A stretch of DNA of 64,000 nt from Alnus glutinosa (taxonomy: Eukaryota; Streptophyta; Magnoliopsida; Fagales; Betulaceae), in the NCBI RefSeq assembly GCF_958979055.1, contig NC_084898.1:24889102-24953101 (forward strand), read 5' to 3'. The translations under genes were made by a program, and so were the position numbers. Below, piece by piece: positions 33,010 through 44,674 of the stretch (within the stretch, counting starts at the first letter, position 1; each line of letters begins with the position of its first letter). Below the pieces are notes generated by a model, which worked only from the letters and a program-made list of their open reading frames with translations, was not told where the DNA came from and did no database searches.

Positions 33010-35400
33010 CTTAGCTAGCTTCTTCTGTAGCTTAGAGTTCAGCCCTACCTAGACACACATATATTCACGTTGCTGCTGGAGCCAGCTAGCCTGCTTGCTT
33101 ATTGCTTATAGGACTTAGGGCGGGGCAGCATTGAGTACTTATAGGAGCCGCTAGCGTGCATGGGACCGACACCGACTGAAGAGTTTCATAGGAAAAACCT
33201 AATAACATGACATAATTATAATATTAATAATAATAAGAATAAAAAAGAACATGAAGTTTTTACAGACCAATTAATATTTTATTATTTTTCTTGTTAAATC
33301 ACTACCGTATAAGAATAAAAGTTTTGAGTTTGAATCTTATTCCATTCATTTACTTTTTATTTCAATTAAATATTTTACGTATTGTACTTCATCTATTAAA
33401 AGAAAATGTAAGCCTACACATGAGACCGGAGAGTATTAAAGTATTGATTAAATAATTAAATTTATCTCTTCTTATCAGCTTCAACTTTTAGGATAAGTGA
33501 TGATTTAACATAGTATCAGAGCAAAGATTCTAATTTTTTTCATTTCAATTAAATATTTCACATGTTAAGCTTCACTTATTAAAAAAAATTTAATTCCATT
33601 AAAAAAAATTATTAAAATATAATTAAATAATTAAATTTATTTGCTCGTTCAAAACTTTGTAGGACAGTTTTGTAAATTACACTTTTATTACCTACTATAT
33701 GTGTTACTGCTGATTGGCATTGACTTCTGGCTCCCACTCTGCCGTGACTATCACGGACCACGCGCGTGCTCGTGTTCGAGTGTAATAAACTATACATGTT
33801 TAGAGGAATTAAGGTCCCACGCTCCTAATTAATTATGAATGAAAATACTCAAATAGGCCGTTTTTTCAATAAAAAGCTAGTTTCTTTCGGCCAGGAGCGA
33901 TTGTAATTCAACTTTAATTAACTAATTAACGTAATATTTTAGGATTTACGTAGATTCGATCGGTCCCACGAGCCCATTAATTAATTAATTAATTATATAT
34001 ATAGAGGATGGAGATAAATATAATAAAAAAATTATATTTATATTCTTCTAAATAACATGATCGAATGCAATTTTATAATTTTTTTTTATTATATTTATGT
34101 TATTTTAGTATTCTTCTATATATATATTGGCCTCATCCAATCCATCACCCGGTAGAAAATGGAAAAAGAAACAAAGTTTAAGTTCATACTATAAAAAATC
34201 TCAGCTAATTAATGAAGCCAAAGAATGATAATTGATAATATTAGGACATGTCGTGGCCTCCAAATTGAGGAAATTGTTCTCTACAAGAGCATCAAGTCGA
34301 TCACTTAAGTGTCTTTATTAATGTTATTATATTCAAATCTAGCTGTGCGTTGAGTGTCAACCTAGGCCATTTTTTTTTCACAACATTTATTTATTATAGT
34401 GATCAAGTCATAAACTATTTAAAAAGGTACTATTTTTTGAGATGGTTTGTCACTCTAACTGAGACAGTGAGACCCGTTATTGGCACTGCCTGTCGTTTTT
34501 CTTAAAATGACTTTAGTCAGGGCGTCGTTTTTGTTAACAAAACGACACTAATAAAAACAACTAAAATATCTCAATTTTTTGTAGTGATAATAAATACTAG
34601 AAAGGTGTAATTTAATTTGCTCTTAATTTTTAAATTTGGTTCAATTTTTTTTTTTTTTTTTGAAAAAAAAAAAACTGAAACGTCAAGCTGGCATGGCGCC
34701 TACCTATTATATACGTTTCACATGAATATTAAGGAAACAAGAGAAGCCACAAGGGACAAATGGACACGACCACAGAAAAGGAACAGCCCCCGGTTTTGTT
34801 GAATCCATGTACTTTGTTAGTGCTCTGTTCATGCCGTATATATACGTTCTATCTCTCATGCACTCGATCCGTCAATGCATGCATACATCAATAATGATGT
34901 AATAATCTACGTCTTAAGAGAATTAGAGTTGAATTAATAGCGATGAATGAATAAAATACTTTACATCAATCGGCGTAAAATTAACAACAATAAATAAAAA
35001 ATGAGTTAAAGAGACGCTTTTCTTTATTAAACCAAAAGTCAGTTTTTTACTTAAAGCTTTTATACAACATAAAGTGTAAGAACTTGATAAAAATATACTC
35101 AATTTTTATTGTTAACATGTCACATTTTTAATATGTAGTATTTTTCATGTTGTTCGATGCATGAAACGACCTAAATTCACATAATTTGATAATCTACAAT
35201 TTTAAAGAAATTGTAAAGGATCCTGATCCTCTAAAGCATGTCAATAATTTGAGCTACTTGAAAGCTATAACAACCATAGAAAGAAGTTAATGAGAGAGAG
35301 GCCTTTTTTTTTTTTTTTTTTTTTTAAAGTAATTGGCCCAAATGAAATTTTGAATTATTTGTTAATGTCTTTATTATGAAAACAAGAAAAAAAAAAAAGA
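33010..35400. other. Upstream block of gene B
   Basis: Non-coding DNA whose parts recur inverted at 15.9-19.2 kb and direct at 62.8-63.6 kb. The segment 33240-33640 is a repeat also found (inverted) at 18650-18730 and 19010-19230. A likely CACTA-type end lies at 34440-34590, finishing in TTTTTTGTAGTG with subterminal ACGACG motifs, but its other end was not found. Confidence 0.55.
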
Positions 35401-36190
35401 AAAAAAAGAAAGAAAAAACTTTAATAAATAAAGACATTAATGTTAGGAATATGTTCTTCAATTATTTTATCTGTTGGTTTTTTATATTTTAACCGTTTCA
35501 TGCATGTTTTTTCAGAGTACTTTTTGATTAAAATCGCGTGGTCTTTAAATTTAATTAGGCTTGTTTGGCCCATTTCAGATTTTCTAAAATCTGACGGTTG
35601 TATGTTCCCATCAGGCCCTTTTTGTGTTTGGCCCACAACCCTATACATAATTCGATAAGAGTTATTGAGTCTTGAAACACGGGCTGACCCCAATAAAGAG
35701 GCAGCACCTAAGAAATTTTGAAACTCGAGACTTCAAGAGATAATATCCCTAAAAGCTGCAAGCGTCAACCACTTGGCCAATCCCTTGGGGTTCATTGACT
35801 GACTGATTAGGTCAAGACGGATGCATTTAACCCCACTCACAAAATCATAAAATAATTTTTTTTTGATTTTGTCACATGGAGTTTATTTTCAAGCAAGTCA
35901 ATTTATAGCAAAATAGATTTGAAAACAATCTTAAGAGTGTTATAAATGGATTTAGCAATAGTACAATGCATGATATACAACATAATTTTAATTTAGCTCT
36001 CAAAGTTCTTCTTTTAAGGAAACAATAACAAAGGAAGAGTAGTGTTGTGGCCATGAACTAGCTAGGGCTGCAGGCAAGCAGGCAAGCAACCTTTGGAATA
36101 GTTGGTGTGATTGGATGATTATCAAACACATTAGCTTAAGGCAACCCTAGCAAAGACGGTAAAAAATAGCTCCTTTTCATTCTTCTTACG
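35400..36190. other. Intergenic before the PPR fragment
   Basis: Low-complexity A-rich start, then unclassified DNA. From about 35950 it matches 21255-21335 and is the 3' flank of the PPR fragment. No gene. Confidence 0.4.
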
Positions 36191-36196
36191 TTTTTT

Positions 36197-36914
36197 TTAC
36201 TCTTGAATAAAGATAGAATGTGACTTCTTTTGAATGCCGAGTAAGAGATTTGACAGGTCACGAATCTTCCCACTTCTCTTGCACCCATTGATGAGCTTGG
36301 CCAGAGCCCAGTCACAAACAGCAAGTTTCCCATTTCTAACAGTTACTAGTTCCCGTTTACCTTCCGCTTTGAGTACAGAATCCATCTGCAGAATATCAGG
36401 CACAATCTGCAGTTTTAACGCAGTCTTGAGATTGTCAGATCCCGCTGGAATAAGGCTAGGCTTTTGTAGGTCCTTCCTATCTTTTTGAATTGGAGAAGAC
36501 TCTGAGTATCTATAAATATCCATCACAAGCTCAGCAGCAGCATCGATGTCGTTATACTTGAAGTGTAAGCTCAACAAAATATCATAGAACTGCCGATAAT
36601 GGAGAACAAGCAACCACAATATATTCATCGGGGACAAACTCTCTCTCTCCAGCATCAATCTCAGAATCATTGAGGCAGGGATAGGCAATTGAGATCTTGC
36701 TAACGAGAGGGACAGCTTAGTGAGGATATCCGGTTGAAGTAGGCCTGATGTCTCTTTCAAAACTATCAAGACTAAATTAAATCACAAGCTTTTTGTAGCC
36801 AGCGGGGGTCAGACGAATAAGAAAGTTCAGTTATCAACCTACCCACAAGAGTATCCTTAAGAAAACCAAACAGGCTTTTACAATCATTAAAAGATTCCCA
36901 TGCTTCATCCAATT
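36197..36914 (-). pseudogene. PPR protein fragment, duplicate 2 (At4g17616-like)
   Basis: On the minus strand, from 36914, the frame reads DHQLDEAWESFNDCKSLFGF, continues through RLITELSYSSDPRWLQKACDLI to a stop at about 36778, and then runs 190 codons (36769-36197) with SGLLQPDILTKLSLSLARSQ. Similarity is to the pentatricopeptide-repeat protein At4g17616 of Arabidopsis (from memory); such proteins usually act on organelle RNA. The internal stop and missing ends make it a pseudogene or a single damaged exon. It sits next to the CBL pseudogene on the same strand. Confidence 0.65.
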
Positions 36915-37261
36915 GATGATCCTTTATGCCGACTAACCAATCGGTATAGATTTTTTATACCAACTAACCAACCACCGAAATTCAGTGAAAGTAGTAGGTG
37001 GTTGATGGCGATTCAGTGGCAATTGGTAGGCGGTAGGCAGTAGTCAAATATTTTGTCCGACTCCTATGCAGAAGAGGGCTATCTCCCATTGCCCAGCCCA
37101 TTTAGACCAAAAGACCTCCAGCAGGCTGAAAGGTAAAAGAAAAAAATTCGAGGCTTGCACAGAGTTTGAAAGAGGAGCAATCTAGAATGGGTTTAATTAT
37201 ATTCTTTTCTTATGCAACTGTTTCTACCTCGTAATCTGGGATGTCTGTAACAAAAACTCAC

Positions 37262-38769
37262 CTTATACATGCAGTATTATTTCAATGGTCTCGTCTACCA
37301 ACTTCATTCCCGATTCACAAAGAAGTGAAATTGACATTTGCTTGACCTGCCAACATCCCAAACATAAATCCTGAATTTGCGTTAAAAATTATCAATGTAG
37401 CCTGTAATATCCAAATCATAGAGCTTAAATGAAACTGCAATACAAGAACAAAAATTAGAGATTAAAAATCTATTATACACTAGGACCAGCACTGTGGATA
37501 ACACACCAGAGTACTCCACACTTGGCAATTAAAGGTAATTATATCATTTTTTTTTAATGAATAAGTAGAAATTGATATTAACAAAAAGAATAGTACTTTA
37601 CAAACACCGACAAAACAATTAAACCACAAACAAAACAGAGGAAACCTCTGTAAACTCATCTACCAACTAACAACTTGATTAAACCAAAACATTAACATCA
37701 ATGTTCCAGTTCAAACACAAACTAATATTCTTCAGATTCTTCTTAAAATTTCTTTTCCCTGAAACTCTATATCGGACTTCCCAGATGATAGATTTCAATA
37801 TGTGTTCTTCAGTTTTGATCTGTCTTCCATGCCGAATAGCATTACGAGCCTTCCAAATTTCATAAACGGTGGCACTCAACACCAACCAACAAAGAACCCC
37901 TCTCATGGCCTTCGTCCTCCAGATTCGACACCCTTCCTCAAGAATATCCTCCCAATCATTAGGAGGATTCGGTATATTACACCGTTCCATACAAATTCAC
38001 CATAAGCGAGAACATAACCCACAACCAAAAAATAGGTGAATTCTACTCTCTGTACCATTCTGGCAAAATACACAAGTAATGTCGCCCTTATACACCCATG
38101 CAAAGCATTCGATCTCCAATTGTAAGTCTATTCTTAAACACCAATGAAAGAATAAAAGCCTGCTTAGGGATTGAGTAAGAGTGCCAAACCAAATACCACC
38201 GGTTGACACAGGTTCTCTTAATTCGGAAGTGGTTCCACGTATCTGCACTAACATAAACACTAGAATGGGAGATGGTCTAGATAGGAGAATCAACAATATC
38301 CAAGTGCACTTTTGGAAGTTTAGTTTGAATTTCTACAATATCTTCAGAGCGAGCTGGTCTCCAACACCATATACTATCCTTCAAGACAGAACTTAAGTTG
38401 GCCTCCAATTTGCTACAATAATCGTACACAATTCGGAAGCCAAACTTCTCCACTAAGGCACCAAAAGGATGCCAGTTATCCATTCATAAATGGATATTTT
38501 CTCCAGTACCCACCTCAAATCGGATCAGACCTCTAGCCAAATGTCGAAGTTTGAGGAGCTTTCTCCAACATCATGAACCATTTTGAGGGGTAGAAACATT
38601 CCAGAAACTCTTCCCCTTCAACATTTTGATGGGTAATTATATCATTTCCTTACGACTTACAATCAATCTTGTCTTTTTGAGGAGCATTGGGATGGAAGAC
38701 ATTAAGTGATCTAACAAAGTCGCTGAAATCAATGACTTCCTTCTGCTTAACATCAAACAGATCAAAGAT
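37262..38769 (-). pseudogene. Calcineurin B-like (CBL1-type) pseudogene, three exons
   Basis: Three exons lie in order on the minus strand. Exon 38769-38661 has an AG acceptor and GTAAGT donor and encodes [20 protein letters not shown] and [14 protein letters not shown]. Exon from 37434 encodes FSFKLYDLDITGYID in the matching phase but has lost its donor. Exon 37347-37262 encodes VKQMSISLLCESGMKLVDET, then IEIIL and a stop. CBL proteins are EF-hand Ca2+ sensors that recruit CIPK kinases. The first and last exons are missing, and a LINE lies in the intron after the first exon here. It is clearly inactive. Confidence 0.85.
37550..38631 (-). mobile_element. 5'-truncated L1-type LINE in a CBL intron
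   Basis: A 1.08-kb insertion flanked by a 16-bp duplication GGTAATTATATCATTT (37534-37549 and 38632-38647), with the A tail as T bases at 37550-37555. It encodes broken parts of the zf-RVT/C-terminal region of LINE ORF2, including FVWNGVIYRI and LSATVYEIWKARNAIRHG. Orientation follows the tail. It entered the CBL intron between exons 38661 and 37434. Confidence 0.85.
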
Positions 38770-39272
38770 CTGCATGCATGTCCGTAGAATTACTCCAATC
38801 TCAAAACAAACATAATTGATTGAAAGCAGCCGTTCATATATAGCATAACGTACAAATGAAGAAAAAAAGAAGAAGCCATGCAATAAGATTTAAATAAACA
38901 CTAAATATTCTTTTCCCTTTTTTCTTCTTTTCCTATCTTTGTGGGGGAGAGACAGAGGCTATAGTCTATTAATCTCCAACTCATCTAATTAAACATATAA
39001 AATGTCTGCCTAACGTCAGATTAATATTTCATATAATTAACAGTCCAGCAGAAGGTGCCCTGGCCTAGGTAAACTCATCAGATGATTAATGTACGTAGGC
39101 ACAAGAAGATAATTAACGTTATATTAATATTTCATATAATTAACAATAATCCAGCAGGAGGTCAACCCTCACAATTTTGTAATTATCATAACAAAAAAAA
39201 AAAAAAATCATTGGTATATGAAAATGAAGAATATATCCAATCATATGTTATTCAAAAAAATTGAGAAATATT
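38770..39272. other. Intergenic upstream of the CBL exons
   Basis: No upstream CBL exon was recognised. A short repeat (TTAATATTTCATATAATTAACA) occurs twice (39022 and 39122). An A run lies at 39192-39206. Confidence 0.4.
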
Positions 39273-39689
39273 TGGCTTCTGCCTTGTGGTACTCTATTTT
39301 CAGTCGCTTGTTGGATTGTTTTGGGTTATGCAACGACGGGTTATCGATCTACTCCTTTTTTGGTAGTCTTTGGGCGCGCTGGTCGATGAGTGCTACGCTG
39401 TGAAAAATGGCACCCACTTGCCTCTTTAATTTGGTGCTTATGGAGGGAAAGAATAACCGGAGCTTTGAGGACGTGGAGAAGACCTTTGTAAAACTTTTAT
39501 CCTCCTATCACATTCTGTATCTTTGGACTACGGCTTATGTGTTCCCCTTATCTTTTAGGTTTCTTGACTTTCTTACTCGTTTCTTTAGTTAGGTTTTTTT
39601 TTTTTTTTGTTTTTTGTTTTTTTTTTTTTTTTACTCCCAGTATACTAAGGGCCGTCTCACGCTTTTAATGAAATTGGCTTATTACTTAT

Positions 39690-39774
<85 letters not shown>
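39273..39774 (+). mobile_element. 5'-truncated LINE ending in a TA microsatellite
   Basis: A 502-bp insertion flanked by TTGAGAAATATT at 39261-39272 and 39775-39786. Its plus-strand reading ends with the last part of a LINE ORF2 protein (MEGKNNRSFEDVEKTF, LLSSYHILYLWTTAYVFP) then a 3' UTR. Instead of poly-A it ends in an 85-base TA tract (about 39690-39774). Two T-rich stretches (39594-39632) interrupt the UTR. Confidence 0.75.
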
Positions 39775-39777
<3 letters not shown>

Positions 39778-39918
39778 AGAAATATTCGCTTTAAATTCCA
39801 ATACACCTATCATTGGTTCAGGACTAAGATATTGTAAGCTCCATAATCTCCATCTAGATGGATGTGTACTAAAGATTGCAACAAACAAGTATAACAAATG
39901 TGATCCCTAAAAATAACA

Positions 39919-39919
<1 letters not shown>

Positions 39920-39962
<43 letters not shown>
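39920..39962. repeat. (TA)n microsatellite
   Basis: A TA dinucleotide tract of about 42 bases close to, but separate from, the LINE tail at 39690-39774. Confidence 0.85.
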
Positions 39963-39966
<4 letters not shown>

Positions 39967-40390
39967 TCAGAAACTAAATATGTTAAATACGAGGGCCACA
40001 AACCAAAAAAATATGGGGGAGAAAAGGGGGGACGGGGGGAGAGTAAGTGTATTAAATATTGTCACGTACTATATATATATATTTGAAGCAATATGATGAA
40101 GGCTAACGTACACCTTCATCATCATCAACATCATGGAATATGACATATATATATGCATGAAAACATACTTTGGAGTTTGGATGCAAAAAGAAACAAAGGA
40201 AAATCAGGTTAAAAAGTATACCTCGATAGAAAAATTGTTGAAGAGAAGAGGCATTGGTCACAAGCACAATCATACCTAGCTTGCTTATCAACCCAAAATC
40301 AATCACAGAACCGCTGATATATACTCTTGTAAATCTCAAAAAGTGCTTCAACTTCACTGACACTAACTGGGTAATCATAAAAGGCACACA

Positions 40391-40712
40391 TAGAGGTGGT
40401 CAAATTATCCACCTACTGAACCACCTTTATTTCCGACTGATTAACTGAATCGACATAAAACGAAATAGCGTTGTTTTAGTAAGAACGAAATATTTGATAT
40501 ATATATATATATTTTTTTTAAAGAAAATAAAAACGACGTCGTTTCATTACCCATGTTAACCAATTGAACCGACTGCCTATTAACCGACCTATCGACTTAA
40601 CCGACCGTTTATTAATCTACTCAACTGACTTAACCGAAATAATTCATTGACTGCATTCCGACAAAAGTCGGTTAACCGACTGAACCACCTACCGAACCGA
40701 TACCCACCCCTA
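40391..40712. mobile_element. hAT-type MITE, 322 bp
   Basis: The ends TAGAGGTGG and CCCACCCCTA are inverted repeats, with an exact 8-bp duplication GGCACACA at 40383-40390 and 40713-40720. The paralogous site at 22369-22376 carries the 8 bases once. The interior has repeated AACCGACTGA-type motifs and no gene. Confidence 0.88.
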
Positions 40713-41464
40713 GGCACACAAGATTGATGAAAACATTAAAACTAGCAATAGAGTATGTATCCGACAAATAATCCACATGCACACACAAACTCATATATAT
40801 ATATATATGGACACATACAAATATGTGTCTGCTTGAAAAACAAGGGTGAAAAAATTCATACTCTTTGAGAATAACATCACAAGGAAGGCTCTCAAGTCAA
40901 TTTCTGCTTTAATTGGACATTCTAACAGGATAAGTTTTAATTAGACTACATATGAATCGGACAATTGTATTGTCTTTGTAACATACTTGTAACTTTATTT
41001 GCATTTTATGAGATAATTTTGCTTCCTTGAAACTCCCAAAACCGCCTCTTGAATATTTGAATTGCAAGAGATTCACAACATGTACATTTACAAATCATGG
41101 TCCACAATTGCAAAGAAAATACATGGAGGCCTGTGGTTACTCTCAATCAAACAGTAAAGAAACAACTTACAAGCTGATTGGGAATTAGTAAGAGCAACTG
41201 GTGCCTTAAAAGTTTTTCATTTTAAGTCTTGCTTTTCATTTTTCTCTTTATTTTCCTCTAAAGTCTCAATACTTGGGATTCCATTCTTTGCAATTATTTT
41301 TATCATAATTGGTGCCTTAAAAGTTTATCTTTAAATGAAACTTAATTATACTATTACTATTTGGGGCCTTAAGCTATTGCCTAATTCTCTCTAAGTATTC
41401 AGTCGGCCCGGACTAGAATATGATTTACTATGTGACACTTATTTTTATAAAATACTAGGGCTGA

Positions 41465-41687
41465 TGTAACGACCTACCCCCAATGACACAATATTATCCG
41501 CTTTTGGCTCCCCAAATCAGACTTCCTAGGAGGTCACCCATCCTGAGATTGCTTTCGCAGAAGCACGCTTAACTGCGGAGTTTTGATAGGTTCATCGCCA
41601 TCACGGCTTTAAAACGCGTTGTGTCATAAAAGGGTGCATTTATACATATAAGCACATCCTCATTCCCAGGCGATATGGGACGTCACA
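41465..41687 (-). mobile_element. Cassandra-type solo LTR, inverted
   Basis: The reverse complement of the LTR at 31880, with the 5S-like segment at about 41528-41606 (GGTCACCCATCCTGAGATTG, AGCACGCTTAACTGCGGAG). The flanks are GCTGA and ACTGA, a 5-bp duplication with one change. It lies nine bases inside the left end of the hAT element. No second LTR. Confidence 0.82.
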
Positions 41688-42004
41688 ACTGAGCATGGGG
41701 CGGGGATGCCCCTTTTTTTTTTTGCCCCGCCCCGCAGGGGTGCAGGTTTACAAATTCACCCCCTTAAACCGCATAAAACCAGTGACATCCGTGCGGGGAG
41801 GGGGTGGGTGACGCGGGGCGGGGGATGCGGGGTTTGCGGGTTGTGCGGGTATCCCCGGGGCAAGCCAAGACATGAGAAAAATCAAATCAAAGCCAGATTC
41901 AATACCTAGAATGCTAGCAAAGATTCAATACCCATATTCAATACCTAGATTCAAGCCATATTCATAAAGAAATGATAGCAACAAAGGCCAGAATGGGAGA
42001 AACA

Positions 42005-42155
42005 CCAGCCTATGGACGATGACGCAATCGCAGAGCCACAACCGAAGGTCTTGAAGCCGATCTTCCTGGTCTTGACATCGTACGTTCATGACGTCCCCAT
42101 AGGCCACAGGACCGGAGAAAAGCCAGCGAAGATGGGAACGATTGATAAAGGCCAT
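42005..42155 (-). pseudogene. ISU1/ISCU-type Fe-S cluster scaffold fragment inside a hAT element
   Basis: On the minus strand a short frame begins at an ATG (42155), reads GPVAYGDVM, then changes frame to DVKTRKIGFKTFGCGSAIAS. These match two adjacent blocks of the mitochondrial iron-sulfur scaffold ISCU/ISU1 (GAPACGDVM and FKTFGCGSAIASS), including the cysteine of the GCGS motif. The cysteine of PACGD is replaced by tyrosine, the intervening residues are lost and a frame change is present, so no scaffold is made. Its position between hAT ends points to transposon capture. Confidence 0.62.
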
Positions 42156-42573
42156 GGCACTGTGTGATGTATGGGAAGAAAATGGAAGATGAAGAACTTA
42201 GGGTTTTTTCTGGGAAGAAGAAGAAAAGGTGCCTTCCAATCTTCCTCAGAAATGGAAGGAAGAAGACGAAATGAGGAAGGGGGTGAGGGGGTGAAGGATA
42301 AAAGGAAGAAGAAGAAGAAGGATAGGCGGCGCAAGAAGAGGAAGAAGAAACTGGAAATGACGAAGGCCGGGTAGGGTTTTTAGACTTTAGGTGTTTTGCG
42401 GGGCGAGGCCTCGGGGATTTTAAAAACCTCCAACCCGCAACCCGCCCAGCCCCGCACTGCAGAGGTATATCATTTTTGAACTCGTACCCGCAAGAAAAAA
42501 CTAAAACCCGGAATTTTAGGTGCGGGGCGGGGCATACGGGTTGGGGCGGGTATTTGATCACCCCTATAAAATA

Positions 42574-42574
<1 letters not shown>

Positions 42575-42638
<64 letters not shown>

Positions 42639-43777
42639 CTGTCACGAAATTTGTAAAGAAACTATAATAAAAATTGTAGAATCTTGAGCATTTTCGAAAA
42701 TTAAAATCCAACCATCCACTATATCAATATAAGAAAGATATATACTTGTTAATTAAGTTATAGCCTATTTGGGTACTCAAGAAGGTCCCAAAGTAAATTA
42801 TACACATGAGGAAAATTACAAGAAAATTACAAGTGATCTATCAAGAGTGATTTTTCTATCCCTTTTCCTATGTATTACTCAAATAAAAAAAAAAATAAAA
42901 AAAGAAGAAGAAGAGGTGGTTTTTCTCATTCATCTAGAAGAAAATGGTTTTTTTTTTTTTTTTTTTTTCTCAGAGTAATGCCATATGCAAGACTCTTATC
43001 ATATATCATCTTATCCCCAAATTTGACATAGTTTTTAAAATCACTATTAAATTTTGATCCAATGGTAATTTTAACAGTTATGTTGTGGGATTAGAAAATG
43101 ATAAAGAGTTTTGTCTATATCACTGCTCTTTTTTTTTTTCCCCCTTAAAATTCCACTAAAAATTGAATGGATAAGGGAAAGTTAAAGAAATGAGGGAAAG
43201 ATAATAAGTTTGTCTAACCATTTAAATGCATAGATGGCTCTAAAATATGTAATTAGATGAATAATTCTACAAGTCCCTCATGTGTCACTCTTCTGTCCCT
43301 TAAAAAATGAGGTGGCTTTTAAAATTATCATTTGATCAAATTTAAGAGTGATCAATCAGAAGCTCAACGATGATTTTAAAAGTCAAATCATTTTGAAGTG
43401 ACACATGAAAGACTTCTAGCATTACTCGTAATTAGAGATCTCATTCTATTATCAATTTCTTATTTCTAAGCAACTACACAAAAAAAATAAAATAAAATCA
43501 ATTGTTATTCACAGTTTACCTTCTAGTCCGTAGATGATTGATGATGTTTTTTACTTTTTGGTTGTGATGTGATGTGATGTACGTGAAGACCAAATTAGTT
43601 TTAAGTGTTTTTGGAGTATTTTTATTTTGAGTTATTTGTTAATGTTTTTATTTTTTGCTATTAAAACAAAAAGAAGAAAGAAAAGAAGAAGAAAGAAAGA
43701 AGAAAAAGAAGAAAAAGAAAGAAAGAAAGACGGCAATTTATTTGTTAAATGAGCAATCTAGCATGCTATTATCCAAT
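42575..43777. other. Intergenic with TA tract and a small MITE
   Basis: A TA tract (42576-42635), a T run (42948-42968), then DNA without genes. At about 43258-43430 the arms CTACAAGTCCCTCATGTGTCAC and GTGACACATGAAAGACTTCTAG form an inverted pair of about 25 bases, consistent with a MITE. A run of GAA/AAG repeats lies at 43660-43730. Confidence 0.45.
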
Positions 43778-44670
43778 CACTACAAAAAAACTTGTATTTT
43801 CGCGCATGTGGCTACTGTAACCGATACTGTAGCCATGTGGTGATTTCGCTACATGGTAGATTAACCACGTCACGATTTCACCACGTCGCGAAATGTTTTG
43901 CGTAGGTAATTAGCCACATGGATTTTTGCCACATCGCCAATTAGTCACGTGGGAAATAAGCTATGTGGCTAAAATATTCATTTTTTTTTTCAATTTTTTC
44001 AATTTTTTTTTTAAGATTTGAAATTTTAGCCACGTGCTTTATTCGTCACGTCACCAATTGCCCACGTTGCTAATTTATTAATTTTTTGTTTTTGAGAAAT
44101 TAAAATTTTAGCCACGTGGGTTATTTGCCATATGGCCAATTAGTCACATAGCAAATAACCCACATCTCCATTTGCCTATATAGATTAAAAAAAATTAAGT
44201 AAAAAACAATTGGCTGGTGTGCGCGCGAGACATGAAAATTTCATGTCCCGTGCGCACCAATATTGGGATTTCAAAATTGACTTTTTTTTATTAATATTTT
44301 CAAAAAACATTTCTTCCTAAAAGTCTACCTCACATGTAATGCTATCTCTCTCTCAGCTCTCTTCACACGTTTCTTCTCCCCTGAATCAAAAAAGAAAAAA
44401 CAAAACTCTATTCTCCCCAAAACTCTCTTCTCTCTCTCATTGATCTCTCTGATCCGTTGATCTCTCACTCTCTTCTCATTTTCCACAAGACGATCGACCA
44501 CTCACCTCCACCGGCCTGGCCGCACGACTCATCGCCACCACCCTGAGAGATCGGCCAACTTAGAGATGTAGAGATCGAGAGAGGGAGGAGATCTAGATCG
44601 AGAGATGGAGAAAAAAGCGACGGAGGAGGCCTCATTTTTGGTGATTTCTGTGGTTGAGACTTGAGAGATT
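43778..44670. mobile_element. CACTA element, left end only
   Basis: Starts CACTACAAAAAAACTTG and continues with subterminal repeats built on GCCACGTGG / CCACATGG motifs (43805-44160). After 44340 it turns into CT-rich leader-like sequence and a short frame starting at 44605. No matching right end (TAGTG) was found before the LTR at 44675, so the element is truncated or interrupted. Confidence 0.6.
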
Positions 44671-44674
44671 TTTA

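Larger units (their letters stand above)
41456..42566. mobile_element. hAT element carrying an Fe-S scaffold gene fragment
   Basis: The ends TAGGGCTGA and TCACCCCTA start inverted repeats that continue with GGGGCGGGG-rich arms (41695-41760 and 42510-42560). The target duplication TAAAATAC is exact (41448-41455 and 42567-42574); paralogous positions 170-177 and 2941-2948 have it once. Inside are a Cassandra LTR (41465-41687), which entered just inside the left end, and a host gene fragment (42005-42155). No transposase, so it is a non-autonomous gene-carrying hAT element. Confidence 0.82.

Noticed and set aside
34440-34590. A complete CACTA element
   Set aside because: Only one likely end (TTTTGTAGTG) is seen; no partner end or target duplication was found, so it is noted only within the intergenic entry.
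41528-41606. A second 5S rRNA gene on the minus strand
   Set aside because: Same reasoning: it lies within a Cassandra-type LTR inserted in a hAT element.
42010-42711. A 233-codon minus-strand frame
   Set aside because: It starts in a TA microsatellite (repeated Tyr-Ile) and runs through transposon arms; only the short ISU1-like piece at its end, in another frame, is meaningful.
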